64,000 bases of DNA, taken from assembly GCA_963826795.1 (NCBI GenBank), contig CAWGYT010000007.1:62001-126000 (forward strand), in the 5' to 3' direction. Origin of the DNA: CAWGYT01 sp963826795. GTDB taxonomy: Bacteria > Planctomycetota > Planctomycetia > Pirellulales > Pirellulaceae. Each line of letters begins with the position of its first letter. Positions within the stretch are counted from its first letter, which is position 1. Positions 16,772 through 26,498 of the stretch are shown here, one piece after another. The notes beneath the pieces are model-generated. The model saw only the letters and a list, made by a program, of their open reading frames with translations. It was not told where the DNA came from and ran no database searches. The translations under genes and the position numbers were made by a program.

Positions 16772-19468
16772 CAGTTGCCTCAGGTCGGAAGTCGGTCGGA
16801 GCGTTCGTGTCGGACAAGGGGGGCGGCAGTGAATTGAACGCGAGGTTACAAACCCAAACGGTACGGAACAGGCGTTGGCTGGCGGCCGGCTGGACCGCGA
16901 GGCCCGGAAATTCCGATTCGGTCCAGGCCACGAGCCGCGAGTCGCCCTCGTTCAAGCGTTCTGGCTGGACCGCCAATTCCAGAAAGGGTTTTAAGTCCAG
17001 CGCTTCGCCCGCGCGACCCGGCAGCTCCCCAAAATCCGGCCAGAGGGTGTTCACGTCGTCGTCCGTGATCTGCCGAAATTGAATTCGCAGGACGGCACCC
17101 GATTTGAGCAGGCCGACGCGGGCAAATTCGAGTTTTCGATTGCGTCGTCGTAAAACGCCAACGTCCCGCAGATCAAACTCCGTTTCGTTACTCAATTCGT
17201 ACAGACCACGGGCCTTCTCCAGGCAGCGGATCGGTCCGGTCAATTCCCGCATTTGCTCACTGTGGACCATCCCGGTTGTGTTGGAACTGACCGACAAGCC
17301 CGTCAGCATCACACGGGCGGCGCGCTTGTCAGGCCGCAGCAGCGACGCGGTGCGGCCTGATTGACGCTGTCGCTCGAGCGTCGCGCCGGTCGGAAACGGG
17401 ACGGCCAGAGCCGACGCGTCGTCGAACGACAGCTCGTACTGCGTCGAGAGTGACGTGTAGAGGCCGAGATAACGTGTGACGTGAGCCCGGCGGTAATCCG
17501 ACTGGGTTTCGACGACGGCAATTTCCGTGCGACTACGGGCGAAACCGATGTCCAGCTGGGCCAGCCGCACGACGGCCAGCGTCCCGATCAAGGCGATCAG
17601 CGGGACCGCCGCCCAGGCCCATTCAACTCGCCCCAGGGCCCGAAAGATGGTCCAGTTGGCCGGGACCAGGACGAACAGGTAGAGTCCCAGCGACCACAAG
17701 ATCAGCGACCGCTCGGGCACCACGATTCCGGCGGACACCAGCAGGGCGCGACGGGCCAGTTCGCCGCAATCACTGAAATCGTTCCAACCGGCCACGCCGG
17801 CGTTCGCATCGCAACGATACCCGTCGGCATCGAGCACGAGCCGACTCGTATTGAATCCCGACGTGGTTCGACCTGCAAAGGCCGCATCTCTCGAAAAATA
17901 TCTCAGACGACTCGTCAGAAAGGCCTCGTTAATCCCTCGTCCCGAGCCCAGCGCCTCCGCGGTGTACAGATTTGGCAATTGCTCGTCCAGTACTCCGCCG
18001 AAGTCCTCGTCCGCTTGCTGCGGAAGACGTCTCAATTGGCTTTCGACTTCCGTGATCCAGTGAGTTGTGAGCCCCGACTCAAGCTCGTAGTTAAATGTCC
18101 GGGGGGGTCGTCGCAGCAGGACGGCGTTGAAAAAGTTATCGAACCGGCGCCAATTCGCAAAGTCACGGGATGCCAGATTGAAGGCCGTCGCGGCAACCCG
18201 CCCGCGTCCCACGCGCCGTTCCGCCACCAGCTCGGCCGCCCCGGGCACGAACTGAGCCTCTTCGCGAAGGGCCAGTGTCAGCACCGGAATTGGCACGGAT
18301 TCGTTCCAGGGGAATTCCGGCTGGATGCGGGAATTCCGCGAATCGATCGACCAGAACTGGTTGATGACGCTCACCTCGTCAGCGGTGAGCGAACGCGTGC
18401 TTTCCGCGTCGGCCGGCAGATAATCTCCCAGAAAGCTTCCGCGGAGCAAATCCAACGTGTTGGGGCCACTCACGATCAGCTGGCCGCCCCAATGCAGCCA
18501 GTCAAGCAACGATCGCTGCTGATCCGGACTCAACAGCGCCGGATCGTAGTCATCCCACAGGACATAGGAAATGCCGGTCCACAGCAGAGGCCAAGACGGC
18601 AACAGGGCCGGGCCAGCGGGAGACGGAAACACGGTGGCGTAGTCGCTCGGAAACTCCCCCAGCGATAGTTCGTCATTGGGGGGACGAATCGACTCGAGGG
18701 TTTTGAGGAAATTGTAGGCCTCGGGGCGGTGCGCAAGACGACGAAGAAATTCTGGAACGCGCGCAGCCGATTCGCGACCTGAGCACCGCTGAATCGCGCC
18801 GCGCCTCCGTAGCCGGTCTGGAGGTCGCTGTACAGCCAGATCTGCTTTTGTCGCCCCGCCGCATGGGGCACCAAGCAGGTCAATTCGAACGACTTGCCCT
18901 GCCCTTTCGGCAACGCGACCGGCCGTCGACTGGTGACTTCGTAGGGTGAATTGGAGAGCCGCACCGGAACGCGGTCTCGATCGCCGCTAAAGCAACCGAG
19001 TTCGCCGTAGAAATCCGCCTTATTCGACTTCAGTTCCTGTCTCAGGCCGAGCCAATGCCCGGGCTTGATGCCGTACGCGGCGAGATCCGCGTCGGTCGGC
19101 AGCACTTGCAACTCGGCCGATTCGAAATCCGCTTGCCGTGCTTCCTCCTCCTCCGCCCCGCCCTCGGTCGCGTCGGGACGACAGCCGCCGCAGCCCGGGA
19201 CGCTGATCAGTGCGACGGCGAGAACCGCCCAGGAGGCAATGAATCCGGGGGTCAGGGCGCGGTGCGCAACATGATCGGCGCCAACCGCCCTGCCCGTCCT
19301 GCGTCTCCGAGTTTGCCAGCTGCTTGTCACGAGTGTTCCGTCAATCTCGATTCGCGGAGCGGCGTCGAGGCATGCTCGCCGCAAAAAAAAGCGGGGACCG
19401 CCAAGCGTTGAGTTGCCGCGGGACCCCTTACCCGAGTTATAGAGAACGGGACGGTCGGCGCGAAGCAT
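16755..19468 (-). pseudogene. Large membrane protein (GldG-like context), frameshifted
   Basis: Two frames together encode one ~860-900-residue protein. The N-terminal part has a hydrophobic segment ending SVPGCGGC (possible lipobox), then GIKPGHWLGLRQEL and IWLYSDLQTGYGG. The frame breaks after QNFFVVL and resumes as RPEAYNFLKTLESIRPPND. A missing C on the plus strand between 18734 and 18735 would restore LAHRPEAYNF. The second part contains WGGQLIVSGP and two membrane helices near the middle. It precedes and overlaps an ABC ATPase gene, as in gliding/exporter operons, so a transport-complex role is inferred. Start uncertain: 19468 or GTG 19330. Confidence 0.75.
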
Positions 19469-19519
19469 CGGCGAGTTCGGCCCCGCGACGCGTTGAGGCA
19501 GGACTCGCGGAGAACTCGC

Positions 19520-19828
19520 TTAGGCCGGCTCGAGAATCCGCAATGTCACGCCCTTGACCAATTCGCTTACCCGCGCCCGGTAATCCCGCATGTGTGGCGC
19601 CACCAAGTGCGCCTCCAGCGACGCGACGGATGCCCATTTCTCGAGGACCGTCACGACCTCCGTTCGCGGCTCGGGTTGCAGCGTGAGGTGGGTCGGGAGA
19701 TCGACCAGCGGGCCGTACTCCAGGCACCCTGCTTCCTGCCGCACCAACGGGACGAGGGATCGGAAGTGATCGAGAAACTCGGCGCGAGTCCCCGGGTGAA
19801 GCTCGATTGTCGCAATCACGCAAATCAC
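19520..19828 (-). CDS. Antibiotic biosynthesis monooxygenase (ABM) domain protein
   Basis: A 102-residue single-domain protein with the dimeric ferredoxin-like ABM fold: VIATIELHPGTRAEFLDHF at the start, QEAGCLEYGPLVD, and VLEKWASVASLEAHL before the last helix. Family members include quinol monooxygenases and heme-degrading enzymes; the substrate cannot be read here. A GTG start at 19828 is chosen because AAGGAG lies 5 bases upstream; a TTG at 19894 overlapping the trpE stop would add 22 residues. It directly follows trpE, probably co-transcribed, without an obvious pathway link. Confidence 0.82.
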   Translation of the reverse strand: MICVIATIELHPGTRAEFLDHFRSLVPLVRQEAGCLEYGPLVDLPTHLTLQPEPRTEVVTVLEKWASVASLEAHLVAPHMRDYRARVSELVKGVTLRILEPA

Positions 19829-19890
19829 GGCAGCTCCTTCGGTCGACGTCTCGGGTCGACTTTCCGGGTCGAGTCCCTGCTTCGGCAGGT

Positions 19891-21387
19891 TCAACCGGTC
19901 CGCTGTTCAGTCAACTCGATCGCCTTAAGCAGTCCGTGCGCCTTGTTCATGGTTTCCTGGTATTCATTGGCGGGCACGCTGTCGGCAACGATTCCGGCTC
20001 CGGCCTGGACGTAGGCAATCCCGCCTTGAAACACGATGGTTCGCAATGCAATGCAGGTGTCCATGTTGCCGTGATAATCCAAGTAGCCCACGGCTCCCGC
20101 GTACGGCCCGCGGCGATGTGGCTCGAGTTCGTCGATGATTTCCATCGCCCGCACCTTGGGAGCCCCCGAGACGGTTCCCGCCGGAACACACGCTCGGAGC
20201 GCGTCGAAGGCGTCCTTACCCGGCGCCAATTCCCCCGTCACGTTGGAGGTGATGTGCATCACGTGGCTGTAGCGTTCGATCGTCATGACGTCACTCAGTT
20301 GGACCGAGCCATAGCGAGCCACGCGACCGACGTCGTTTCGACCCAAATCGACCAGCATCACGTGCTCGGCAATCTCCTTGGGATCGCTCAGCAACTCCTC
20401 GGCCAGCCGTCGATCTTCGGCGTCATCGCCCCCGCGCGGACGGGTGCCCGCCAGCGGGCGGACCGTCACTCGACCATGCATCACGCGGCACATGATTTCG
20501 GGCGAACTGCCAACGAGCGTCACGTCCGGCGTGCGGAGAAAAAACATGAATGGGCTCGGATTGATCACGCGCAGCGTGCGGTAGACATCAAACGGGTCCG
20601 ATTTGACGGCAATCTTCATCCGCTGGCTGATCACGACCTGGAAGATGTCGCCCGCGCGAATGTATTCCACGCACTTCCGTACCGCCCGTTCGAAAGCCTC
20701 ACGCGGAAAATTGGACTCGGGAGCCAAGTGCGAGCGGCCTCCAGGATCGATGTCGTGCAGCCCGAGGCCGGACCGAGGCGTCGCCAACTGCGCCACCAGC
20801 CCATCCAATCGCTCGATGGCGGATTCATAAAGAGCCTGCATGTTGCGGCTCGAATCGACGCGGACCAGCACCACCACCAGCATCGTCTTCGTGACGTTGT
20901 CGAAGACCACCAACCGGTCGTAAAACGCGAAACACAGGTCGGGAAGCTGGCGATCGTCGGCGGGCGGGTTCGGAAGATGCTCCGTGTAGCGTACCACGTC
21001 GTAGCCCGCGTAACCGATCGCTCCGCCAACGAAGGGCTGCGTCTCAAGTTCGGGCAACGGGGCCACTCGAATCGTCCCCAGTCGCCGACGCAGCTCGTTC
21101 AATGGATCGTCGGTCTGATAGGTCTCGCGGCCCGCCGCGGTGGTGACAGTCACTTCCTGCCGCACCGCCGAGAGCTCTAAGAACGGGTTAACGGCCAGGA
21201 AGCTATATCGACCCACTTTTTCGCCGCCGATGACGCTCTCGAACAGGCAAGCACTCCCGCCCGAGTCGAGGCGATGAAACGCCGAAACCGGCGTCAGCGA
21301 ATCGCACAGCAGTCGGCGGCAGACGGGGATCCATTCGAAGTCCCGTGCCAGCTTGGCAAATGTTTCAAAATCAGGCGAATGAGTCAT
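19891..21387 (-). CDS. trpE: Anthranilate synthase component I
   Basis: A 498-residue chorismate-using enzyme making anthranilate with the glutaminase TrpG. FESVIGGEKVGRYSF is an N-terminal tryptophan-site region. The catalytic half has AGDIFQVVISQR, PSPFMFFLR, GSSPEIM, RPLAGTRPRG, HVMLVDLGRNDVGRV and AGTVSGAPKVRAMEII. All of this is diagnostic for TrpE rather than PabB. Normal length. The upstream region is shared with divergent mcsA. No trpG, trpD or trpC is near, so the genes are scattered. Confidence 0.95.
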   Translation of the reverse strand: MTHSPDFETFAKLARDFEWIPVCRRLLCDSLTPVSAFHRLDSGGSACLFESVIGGEKVGRYSFLAVNPFLELSAVRQEVTVTTAAGRETYQTDDPLNELRRRLGTIRVAPLPELETQPFVGGAIGYAGYDVVRYTEHLPNPPADDRQLPDLCFAFYDRLVVFDNVTKTMLVVVLVRVDSSRNMQALYESAIERLDGLVAQLATPRSGLGLHDIDPGGRSHLAPESNFPREAFERAVRKCVEYIRAGDIFQVVISQRMKIAVKSDPFDVYRTLRVINPSPFMFFLRTPDVTLVGSSPEIMCRVMHGRVTVRPLAGTRPRGGDDAEDRRLAEELLSDPKEIAEHVMLVDLGRNDVGRVARYGSVQLSDVMTIERYSHVMHITSNVTGELAPGKDAFDALRACVPAGTVSGAPKVRAMEIIDELEPHRRGPYAGAVGYLDYHGNMDTCIALRTIVFQGGIAYVQAGAGIVADSVPANEYQETMNKAHGLLKAIELTEQRTG

Positions 21388-21773
21388 CGCGACAGCTTAG
21401 CAGTCGGCGCACACCCAACAACGTCCGATTCACACGAGAATCGAAGCGACGCGGTTTGACGGGACCCGTCCACCGCCGCCGATCAACCTTGACAGCGTGG
21501 GGCCCGCTGATAGAATCCCTGAGACGTTGTAAGTCTCGCAATCGCATAATGTTGCACCATCTATATCACGGCGAGTCCACGGCCACGGAGCGGGGATCCG
21601 GGGAGCAATCCGTGGCGCTTCCCCCGCCAGCTTGTCCTGAACGTGATCCGGCGGGAGCGCGACTCCCGGGCGAAAACCTGCCGGGCGACAGAGGACTTTG
21701 AGGTGGTGATTTTGGTCCAGAGCTAGGGCATCAGGCAGCAGCCTTCGAAGCGGAAGAGGCCAGAGGACAAACG
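21388..21773. other. Divergent trpE/mcsA spacer with long mcsA leader
   Basis: 386 bp. A sigma-70-type promoter (21489-21516) faces mcsA and leaves a leader of about 250 nt. The leader is GC-rich with short complementary stretches but no hairpin followed by a T-run, and no CtsR-type direct repeat (GGTCAAA) is visible. No small ORF in it has a convincing ribosome site. Confidence 0.5.
21489..21516 (+). promoter_or_regulatory. Sigma-70-type promoter for mcsA-mcsB
   Basis: TTGACA (21489-21494), a 16-base spacer and TAGAAT (21511-21516): six of six and five of six consensus matches. It points toward mcsA, with the expected transcript start near 21523. Confidence 0.65.
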
Positions 21774-22298
21774 ATGAAGTGTCAACACTGCGAAAAACCG
21801 GCAACGTTCCACATTACTGAACTGACCGGGCCGGAAGTGGAAGAGTTGCATCTTTGCGAGGACCACGCCCGGCAGTACTTGAGTCCGGCAGAGACGGAGC
21901 CCGTCGATGTTCCGGCGACATTGTCCGAGACGCTCACCAAGCAGCTGAAGATCGGCCAGACCGCCGAGGAACTCGCTCGCCTGGATCAACGCTCCTGCCC
22001 GATCTGTGGAATTACGTTTTACGAGTTTCGTAACGAAGGTCGGCTCGGCTGCCCGCACGACTACGTCTGCTTCCATGCCGAACTCGAACCGCTCATCATC
22101 AACATTCACGGCGCCACGAAGCATCTCGGCAAGCATCCGCGGCGGACCGTCGGCGATTCGGACTGGCAGACCAACCTGATTCGGCTGCGCCGTGAGCTGC
22201 AAGAGGCGATTGGAGACGAGCACTACGAACAGGCATCAAAATTGAGGGACGAGATACGTAGGATTGAAGAAATGGTGGCGAGCGGAAAAAGGCCCTAG
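21774..22298 (+). CDS. mcsA: McsA, activator of protein-arginine kinase
   Basis: A 174-residue zinc-binding adaptor. In Firmicutes McsA activates the arginine kinase McsB and supports ClpC-mediated degradation. Visible marks: CQHC with a later HLCEDHA at the N-terminus, CPICGITFYEF and GCPHDY in the middle (paired Cys for zinc), and a C-terminal UVR motif (LRRELQEAIGDEHYEQASKLRDEI). AGAGGA precedes the ATG. mcsB follows within 82 bp, the conserved order. No ctsR or clpC is in the window, so the partner proteases must lie elsewhere. Confidence 0.93.
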   Translation: MKCQHCEKPATFHITELTGPEVEELHLCEDHARQYLSPAETEPVDVPATLSETLTKQLKIGQTAEELARLDQRSCPICGITFYEFRNEGRLGCPHDYVCFHAELEPLIINIHGATKHLGKHPRRTVGDSDWQTNLIRLRRELQEAIGDEHYEQASKLRDEIRRIEEMVASGKRP

Positions 22299-22380
22299 TG
22301 CTGTGTCACAGCTAAGATTTCGGGACCGCGAGGCTTCCGGTTCGGCGCTTCATTGATACGGCTTGGACAGGATTGCTGGC

Positions 22381-23466
22381 ATGGACTTGGATTGGACCAT
22401 TCATCGACTCGCAGCCCAATGTGGCGAATGGCTCCGCGGCTCCGGCCCGGAGTCCGACATCGTAATCAGTAGTCGGATTCGCCTGGCCCGCAACCTGGCT
22501 GATTTTCCTTTCGTCCGGCGCTGCACCGATCAGGATCGGGTCGCCATCGACCGCGCGATGCGAGACAAACTGAATCGCTGCGAGAAATTCGCCAGCTTGA
22601 TTTTTCTGAACGTCGCCGAGATGGAATTGGTCGATCGACAATTCCTGGTCGAACGGCAGCTGATCAGTCGCGAGCTGGCGGAGAGCAAAGGAGCTCGTTC
22701 CGTGGCGATCGACCCCCATGAACAGTTCAGCTTGATGGTCAACGAAGAAGACCACTTGCGGATTCAGCTAATGAAGAGCGGCTTGGACTTGGAAAGCGCC
22801 TGGCAACAGATCAACGAGCTGGACGATCTGATCGAGTCACAACTGAATTACGCATTTCACGAACGACTTGGCTATTTGACGGCTTGTCCGACCAACGTCG
22901 GCACGGGGATGCGCGTGAGTGTGATGTTGCATCTGCCCGCGCTGGTGATTACGCGGCAAATCGACAAGGTCTTCAGTAGCCTCCAAAAGATCAGCCTCGC
23001 CGTCCGCGGACTTTACGGGGAAGGGTCCCAGGCGATGGGTGACTTTTACCAGATCAGCAATCAAATCACGCTCGGCCGCAGCGAGGAAGATCTGCTGCGC
23101 CAGGTCGGCGACGTCGTGCCCGTGTTAATCGACTATGAGCGACGAGCGCGGGAGTACCTTGTGCGAGAGAGCCAACAGGATTTGCATGACCGAGTCAGCC
23201 GGGCGTATGGCATCTTATGCAGCGCTCAAACCATCAGCAGTGAAGAGACAATGCACTTGCTATCGAGCGTTCGAATGGGTGTCAATCTGGGATTGATTCG
23301 CAACGTCGAGATTCCCACCGTCAATCAGCTTTTCATTCAGACACAACCAGCCCACCTCCAGAAAATCCGCGGCGTGGAACTCGGGACTGCCGACCGCAAT
23401 ATCGAGCGTGCGTTGTATCTTCAGCGGCATCTCAGCAAAAAAGCCTCGAACGAACCAGAGAACTGA
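22381..23466 (+). CDS. mcsB: McsB, protein-arginine kinase
   Basis: A 361-residue member of the phosphagen (guanido) kinase family that phosphorylates arginines on proteins; in Bacillus phospho-Arg marks proteins for ClpCP. Motifs: SSRIRLARNLADFPF (nucleotide site), the NEEDHLRIQ loop, CPTNVGTGMRVSVMLHLP with the active-site Cys, and YGILCSAQTISSEE. The N-terminus lacks the long helical domain of arthropod arginine kinases, as in McsB. The ATG at 22381 is chosen; a TTG at 22363 would add six residues. Co-transcribed with mcsA. Confidence 0.94.
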   Translation: MDLDWTIHRLAAQCGEWLRGSGPESDIVISSRIRLARNLADFPFVRRCTDQDRVAIDRAMRDKLNRCEKFASLIFLNVAEMELVDRQFLVERQLISRELAESKGARSVAIDPHEQFSLMVNEEDHLRIQLMKSGLDLESAWQQINELDDLIESQLNYAFHERLGYLTACPTNVGTGMRVSVMLHLPALVITRQIDKVFSSLQKISLAVRGLYGEGSQAMGDFYQISNQITLGRSEEDLLRQVGDVVPVLIDYERRAREYLVRESQQDLHDRVSRAYGILCSAQTISSEETMHLLSSVRMGVNLGLIRNVEIPTVNQLFIQTQPAHLQKIRGVELGTADRNIERALYLQRHLSKKASNEPEN

Positions 23467-23515
23467 CTCACCGCTTCGCGGCACGCCGTTCACGACTCAC
23501 TCTGGTTCCCCCCGT

Positions 23516-24025
23516 TTACATCCCGCCGATCGGCAATTTGCGACGCAGGTGAGGAATCACCGTCTCTGGTACGAAGCTGCTCAAACGATCGTCGTCGGCC
23601 AACGGCGCGATCTGCTTGATCAGCGAACTTGAGACGTGAGCCAGGCGTTGATCGGCCATCAGGAAAACGGTCTCAATTCCGGAGTCCAGCTCGCGATTGG
23701 CAAGCATCATTGTGAACTCGGCGGCAATGTCGGTCAGCGGCCGAATCCCTCGTACCATGACGCGAGCATGACATTCGCGCACGAATGTCACCGCCAACCC
23801 GCTGAAAGGTCGGACTTCGACATTGGGCAGGTAATTCGTCACCTCCCGGACAAGCTGCACGCGTTCCTCCGGCGTGAACAGCGACGCCTTTTCGACGTTC
23901 ACGCCGATTCCCACGATCAAGCGATCAAACAGCAGGCAACTTCGCTCGATCACATTCAGGTGTCCCAGCGTGATCGGATCGAAGGACCCGGTATAGACGG
24001 CGATACGCGTGGATTCGGACGTCAT
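23516..24025 (-). CDS. coaD: Phosphopantetheine adenylyltransferase
   Basis: A 169-residue enzyme of coenzyme A synthesis converting 4'-phosphopantetheine and ATP to dephospho-CoA. The nucleotidyltransferase marks are present: YTGSFDPITLGHLNVIERS (T/HxGH motif), VRGIRPLTDIAAEF, and HVSSSLIKQIA. Normal length for CoaD hexamers. GAGG precedes the ATG. It converges with mcsB. The next enzyme, CoaE, is encoded at 42 kb, so the last two CoA steps are both in the window but unlinked. Confidence 0.95.
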   Translation of the reverse strand: MTSESTRIAVYTGSFDPITLGHLNVIERSCLLFDRLIVGIGVNVEKASLFTPEERVQLVREVTNYLPNVEVRPFSGLAVTFVRECHARVMVRGIRPLTDIAAEFTMMLANRELDSGIETVFLMADQRLAHVSSSLIKQIAPLADDDRLSSFVPETVIPHLRRKLPIGGM

Positions 24026-24094
24026 CGTGACCTCATTCTGGGTGATGTGTCAGGCAGCCGATCCGTCCCGCGTCCAGGACGCTGTGCCCACGGA

Positions 24095-25257
24095 TCAGGT
24101 TGAGTTTCCCTGGACGACCCTCAGGGCGTCAAGCAGCCGCTCGAGGTCTTCCGAGTCATTGTATCCATGCGGGCTGATTCGGATCCCTCCACCACGACAG
24201 CTCAAGGCCACCCCCGCCGCCGCACACACTTGCCGCGCCTGATCCGGTTCGCAGCCGGGCCATCGGAACGTGACAATCCCGGAGCGACAAGTGGGCGTTC
24301 GCTCGTAGAGCAACTCCGCACCTCGCGCACGAAGCCGCTCGCACGCCTGGTCGGCCAGCTCAAGCACGCGGTCGGCGAGGACCATGGAGCGCGGCCCGGC
24401 TCCGAATTCCGTCAAGAGCTCGAGACTCGCGCCAGCGCCAGAAAGCCCGCCGAGTTGTGGCTCCCCCCTTCGTAACGTGACGCCTCCGGGCGGAGATCGA
24501 GCCCCACATCCGCAAAGTTGTACGCCTGCCGAACGCTCTGCCAGCCCACCCCGATCGGGCGCAAGCGGTCGAGATGCTCCCGCTTGAGAAAGAAGATCCC
24601 CGCTCCTTCGGGGCCTAACATCCACTTGTGTCCGTCCGCCGCAAAGAAATCGACGTCCGTGGCGCGCACGTCAAGCGGAAAGACGCCCAGGCCCTGAATG
24701 GCGTCCAGCATCAACAACGCACCTCGCTCGTGGGCCAATTGAGCCAATTCGGCGACGTCCAACCGCCACCCGCTCGCGTAACCGATCCAGCTGGCCGCGA
24801 TCAGACGAGTCCGAGCGTCGCAAGCGGCGGCGATGCGCGACAGGTCCACGCGCCCGCGATCCACCGACACACGACGCGTCTCGACCCCGCGATCGGACAG
24901 ATTGAGCCAGGGGTAGAGGTTGCTCGGGAACTCGTTTTCCAGTGTCACTAGATTGTCGCCCGATCGCCAGGGAAACCCCTCGGCGACGAGGCCAATCCCG
25001 GCGGTCGTACTGGGAATCAACGCTATTTCGCTTGGATCGGCGTTCACCAGTTCGGCGGCTCGACACCTCGTATTCTGAATCCCCCGATGCCAACCCGGCC
25101 ACGCGGTATCCCCTTCTTCCCGTGCTTCGCGACACCATTGCGTCAGGCGGTCCGATGCCGGCAAAGACAAAGGGGCCACGGCGGCGTGGTCGAGGTAGGC
25201 CCAACGGCGTGTGACGGGCATCCGCCCGCGAAATCGCGTCCAATCCAGTCCGGTCAT
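24095..25257 (-). pseudogene. Class-V aminotransferase (cysteine desulfurase-like), frameshifted
   Basis: A PLP-dependent fold-type I enzyme like SufS/CsdB or Egt-type lyases. The first frame has YLDHAAVAPLSLPA, IPSTTAGIGLVAEG, LMLDAIQGLGVFPLD and the PLP lysine in FFAADGHKWMLGPEG, then breaks after HNSAGFLAL. The other frame resumes with GASLELLTEFGAGP and ends RISPHGYNDSEDLERLLDAL. One missing base in the CC run near 24432 accounts for it; adding it gives 387 residues, normal length. The ATG at 25257 follows AAGGAATTCG. Whether substrate is cysteine is unclear. Confidence 0.85.
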
Positions 25258-25548
25258 CGAATTCCTTTCTGCCGCGACGTGGCCTGGTTCGACGAGGCGT
25301 GCGTCAAGAATCCTTGTCAAGCGATGTCAAGAACTCCGAATCGCGAGACAAATCACGCCCCAAAGCCATGCTTTTGCCTTATTTTCGCGCCTGTAGCGAC
25401 TAGATCGAAGTCGATCTCGTGTGGTATTCTGCCTCTCCCCTTTCCCCGCGCGGGAACCTGATTTTCGATTTTCCTGAACCTATACTGGCTTAATCGGTTA
25501 CGCGGAGAGCACGACGTGGCCGGCAGCGCTCCACTGAGGATACAGAGA

Positions 25549-25731
25549 ATGGGCAAGGGGATGACAATCGCGGGCATGGTAATCGCCGTGCTGATTTTCA
25601 TCCTCTTTGCGCTGGATTTGGCCGTTGGTTTTCCGTTCAAGAAGGCAAGTTTGGCGATGGACATCGCCTTTGTCACCTGTGCCCTGGGCCTTGCCTTTCT
25701 CAGCTGGTCGACCCTCAAAGACTTTGACTAG
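25549..25731 (+). CDS. Small two-helix membrane protein
   Basis: A 60-residue protein with two hydrophobic helices (MVIAVLIFILFALDLAVGF and IAFVTCALGLAFLSW), separated by FPFKKASLAMD and ending STLKDFD. Composition and the short charged tail look like a genuine membrane protein rather than a random frame. The ATG at 25549 follows GAGGATACAGAGA. A TATACT box near 25479 and an inverted repeat AGATCGA/TCGATCT (25402-25417) lie upstream. Function unknown; its stop overlaps the convergent neighbour by 4 bp. Confidence 0.7.
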   Translation: MGKGMTIAGMVIAVLIFILFALDLAVGFPFKKASLAMDIAFVTCALGLAFLSWSTLKDFD

Positions 25732-26498
25732 GCGACGCGGCGCAGAATCGAGTGAGCCGGGCGTGCGGCCATTTCGATCCGCACCCAACGGTCCACGTCG
25801 GCCAGACGGCCCGTACGCAGCTGCTGCGAATCTCGCAAATCGGCGGCCAAACTCAGCAGTCGCTCCGCGCCGCGCAGTGCCGCGTCGATCTGAGGTACCA
25901 TGACGTCGACATCGAGCACCAGGTGAACCACGCGTCCCTGCTGGTTGGCCATGCGAAGCTGAGTCAACAGTTGGCGCGATAAGAACCGTTGCCAGAGTCG
26001 ATTTGGATGCGGCCAGTATCCGGACACCGGCAACCCCCAAAGACCATATCGCAACGGTTGCGGCTGTACGGCCGTGACGATCGTATTGGTCCGGACACGA
26101 GTCGGGCGGATCGTCCGAATCCCGGCCTTGGCCAACGCGTGGTACGGGACGCGTCCCCGAGGATCGACAGCGAGCGACCGCAGCTGGAGACCATCCCGTT
26201 CGGCCGCTTGCGTTTCCGCCCGCAACCGGGCCGCCAGCTCAAAAGCGTCCGTGGTTGCGGCGGTCGTCGATCCGGTCCACCGCAAGGCCACCTCGTGCGG
26301 CGTTTGAGATTGCCGAATCATCGACGTCACGCTGCTTCGAACGTCGGCCAAAGCCCACGAAGCCGCAAGCTGATAGCGATCGAACGAACTGAGTAATTGG
26401 CGAATCATTTGTTGTGTCGCCGCCCGATCCGTGGCCGCGGTAAACGGCCTCAGATCCACGCCAATCACAAGCAGGCTCGATAATTTCGGCTTGGCCAT
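25728..26498 (-). CDS. Hypothetical protein, degenerate polysaccharide-deacetylase-like
   Basis: A 256-residue soluble protein. LLVIGVDLRPF, SSFDRYQLAASWALADV and HEVALRW follow the order of a NodB-type polysaccharide deacetylase (beta strand, ATWALxD helix, HEIALH), and the C-terminus (VVHLVLDVDVM..AERLLSLAADLRD) fits the last helix of that fold. The catalytic Asp pair and the His of HxxxH are not obvious, so it may be an inactive or divergent member. This is a fold guess, not a firm family call. The ATG at 26498 has AAAGGAA upstream; 26543 is an alternative. Confidence 0.6.
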   Translation of the reverse strand: MAKPKLSSLLVIGVDLRPFTAATDRAATQQMIRQLLSSFDRYQLAASWALADVRSSVTSMIRQSQTPHEVALRWTGSTTAATTDAFELAARLRAETQAAERDGLQLRSLAVDPRGRVPYHALAKAGIRTIRPTRVRTNTIVTAVQPQPLRYGLWGLPVSGYWPHPNRLWQRFLSRQLLTQLRMANQQGRVVHLVLDVDVMVPQIDAALRGAERLLSLAADLRDSQQLRTGRLADVDRWVRIEMAARPAHSILRRVA

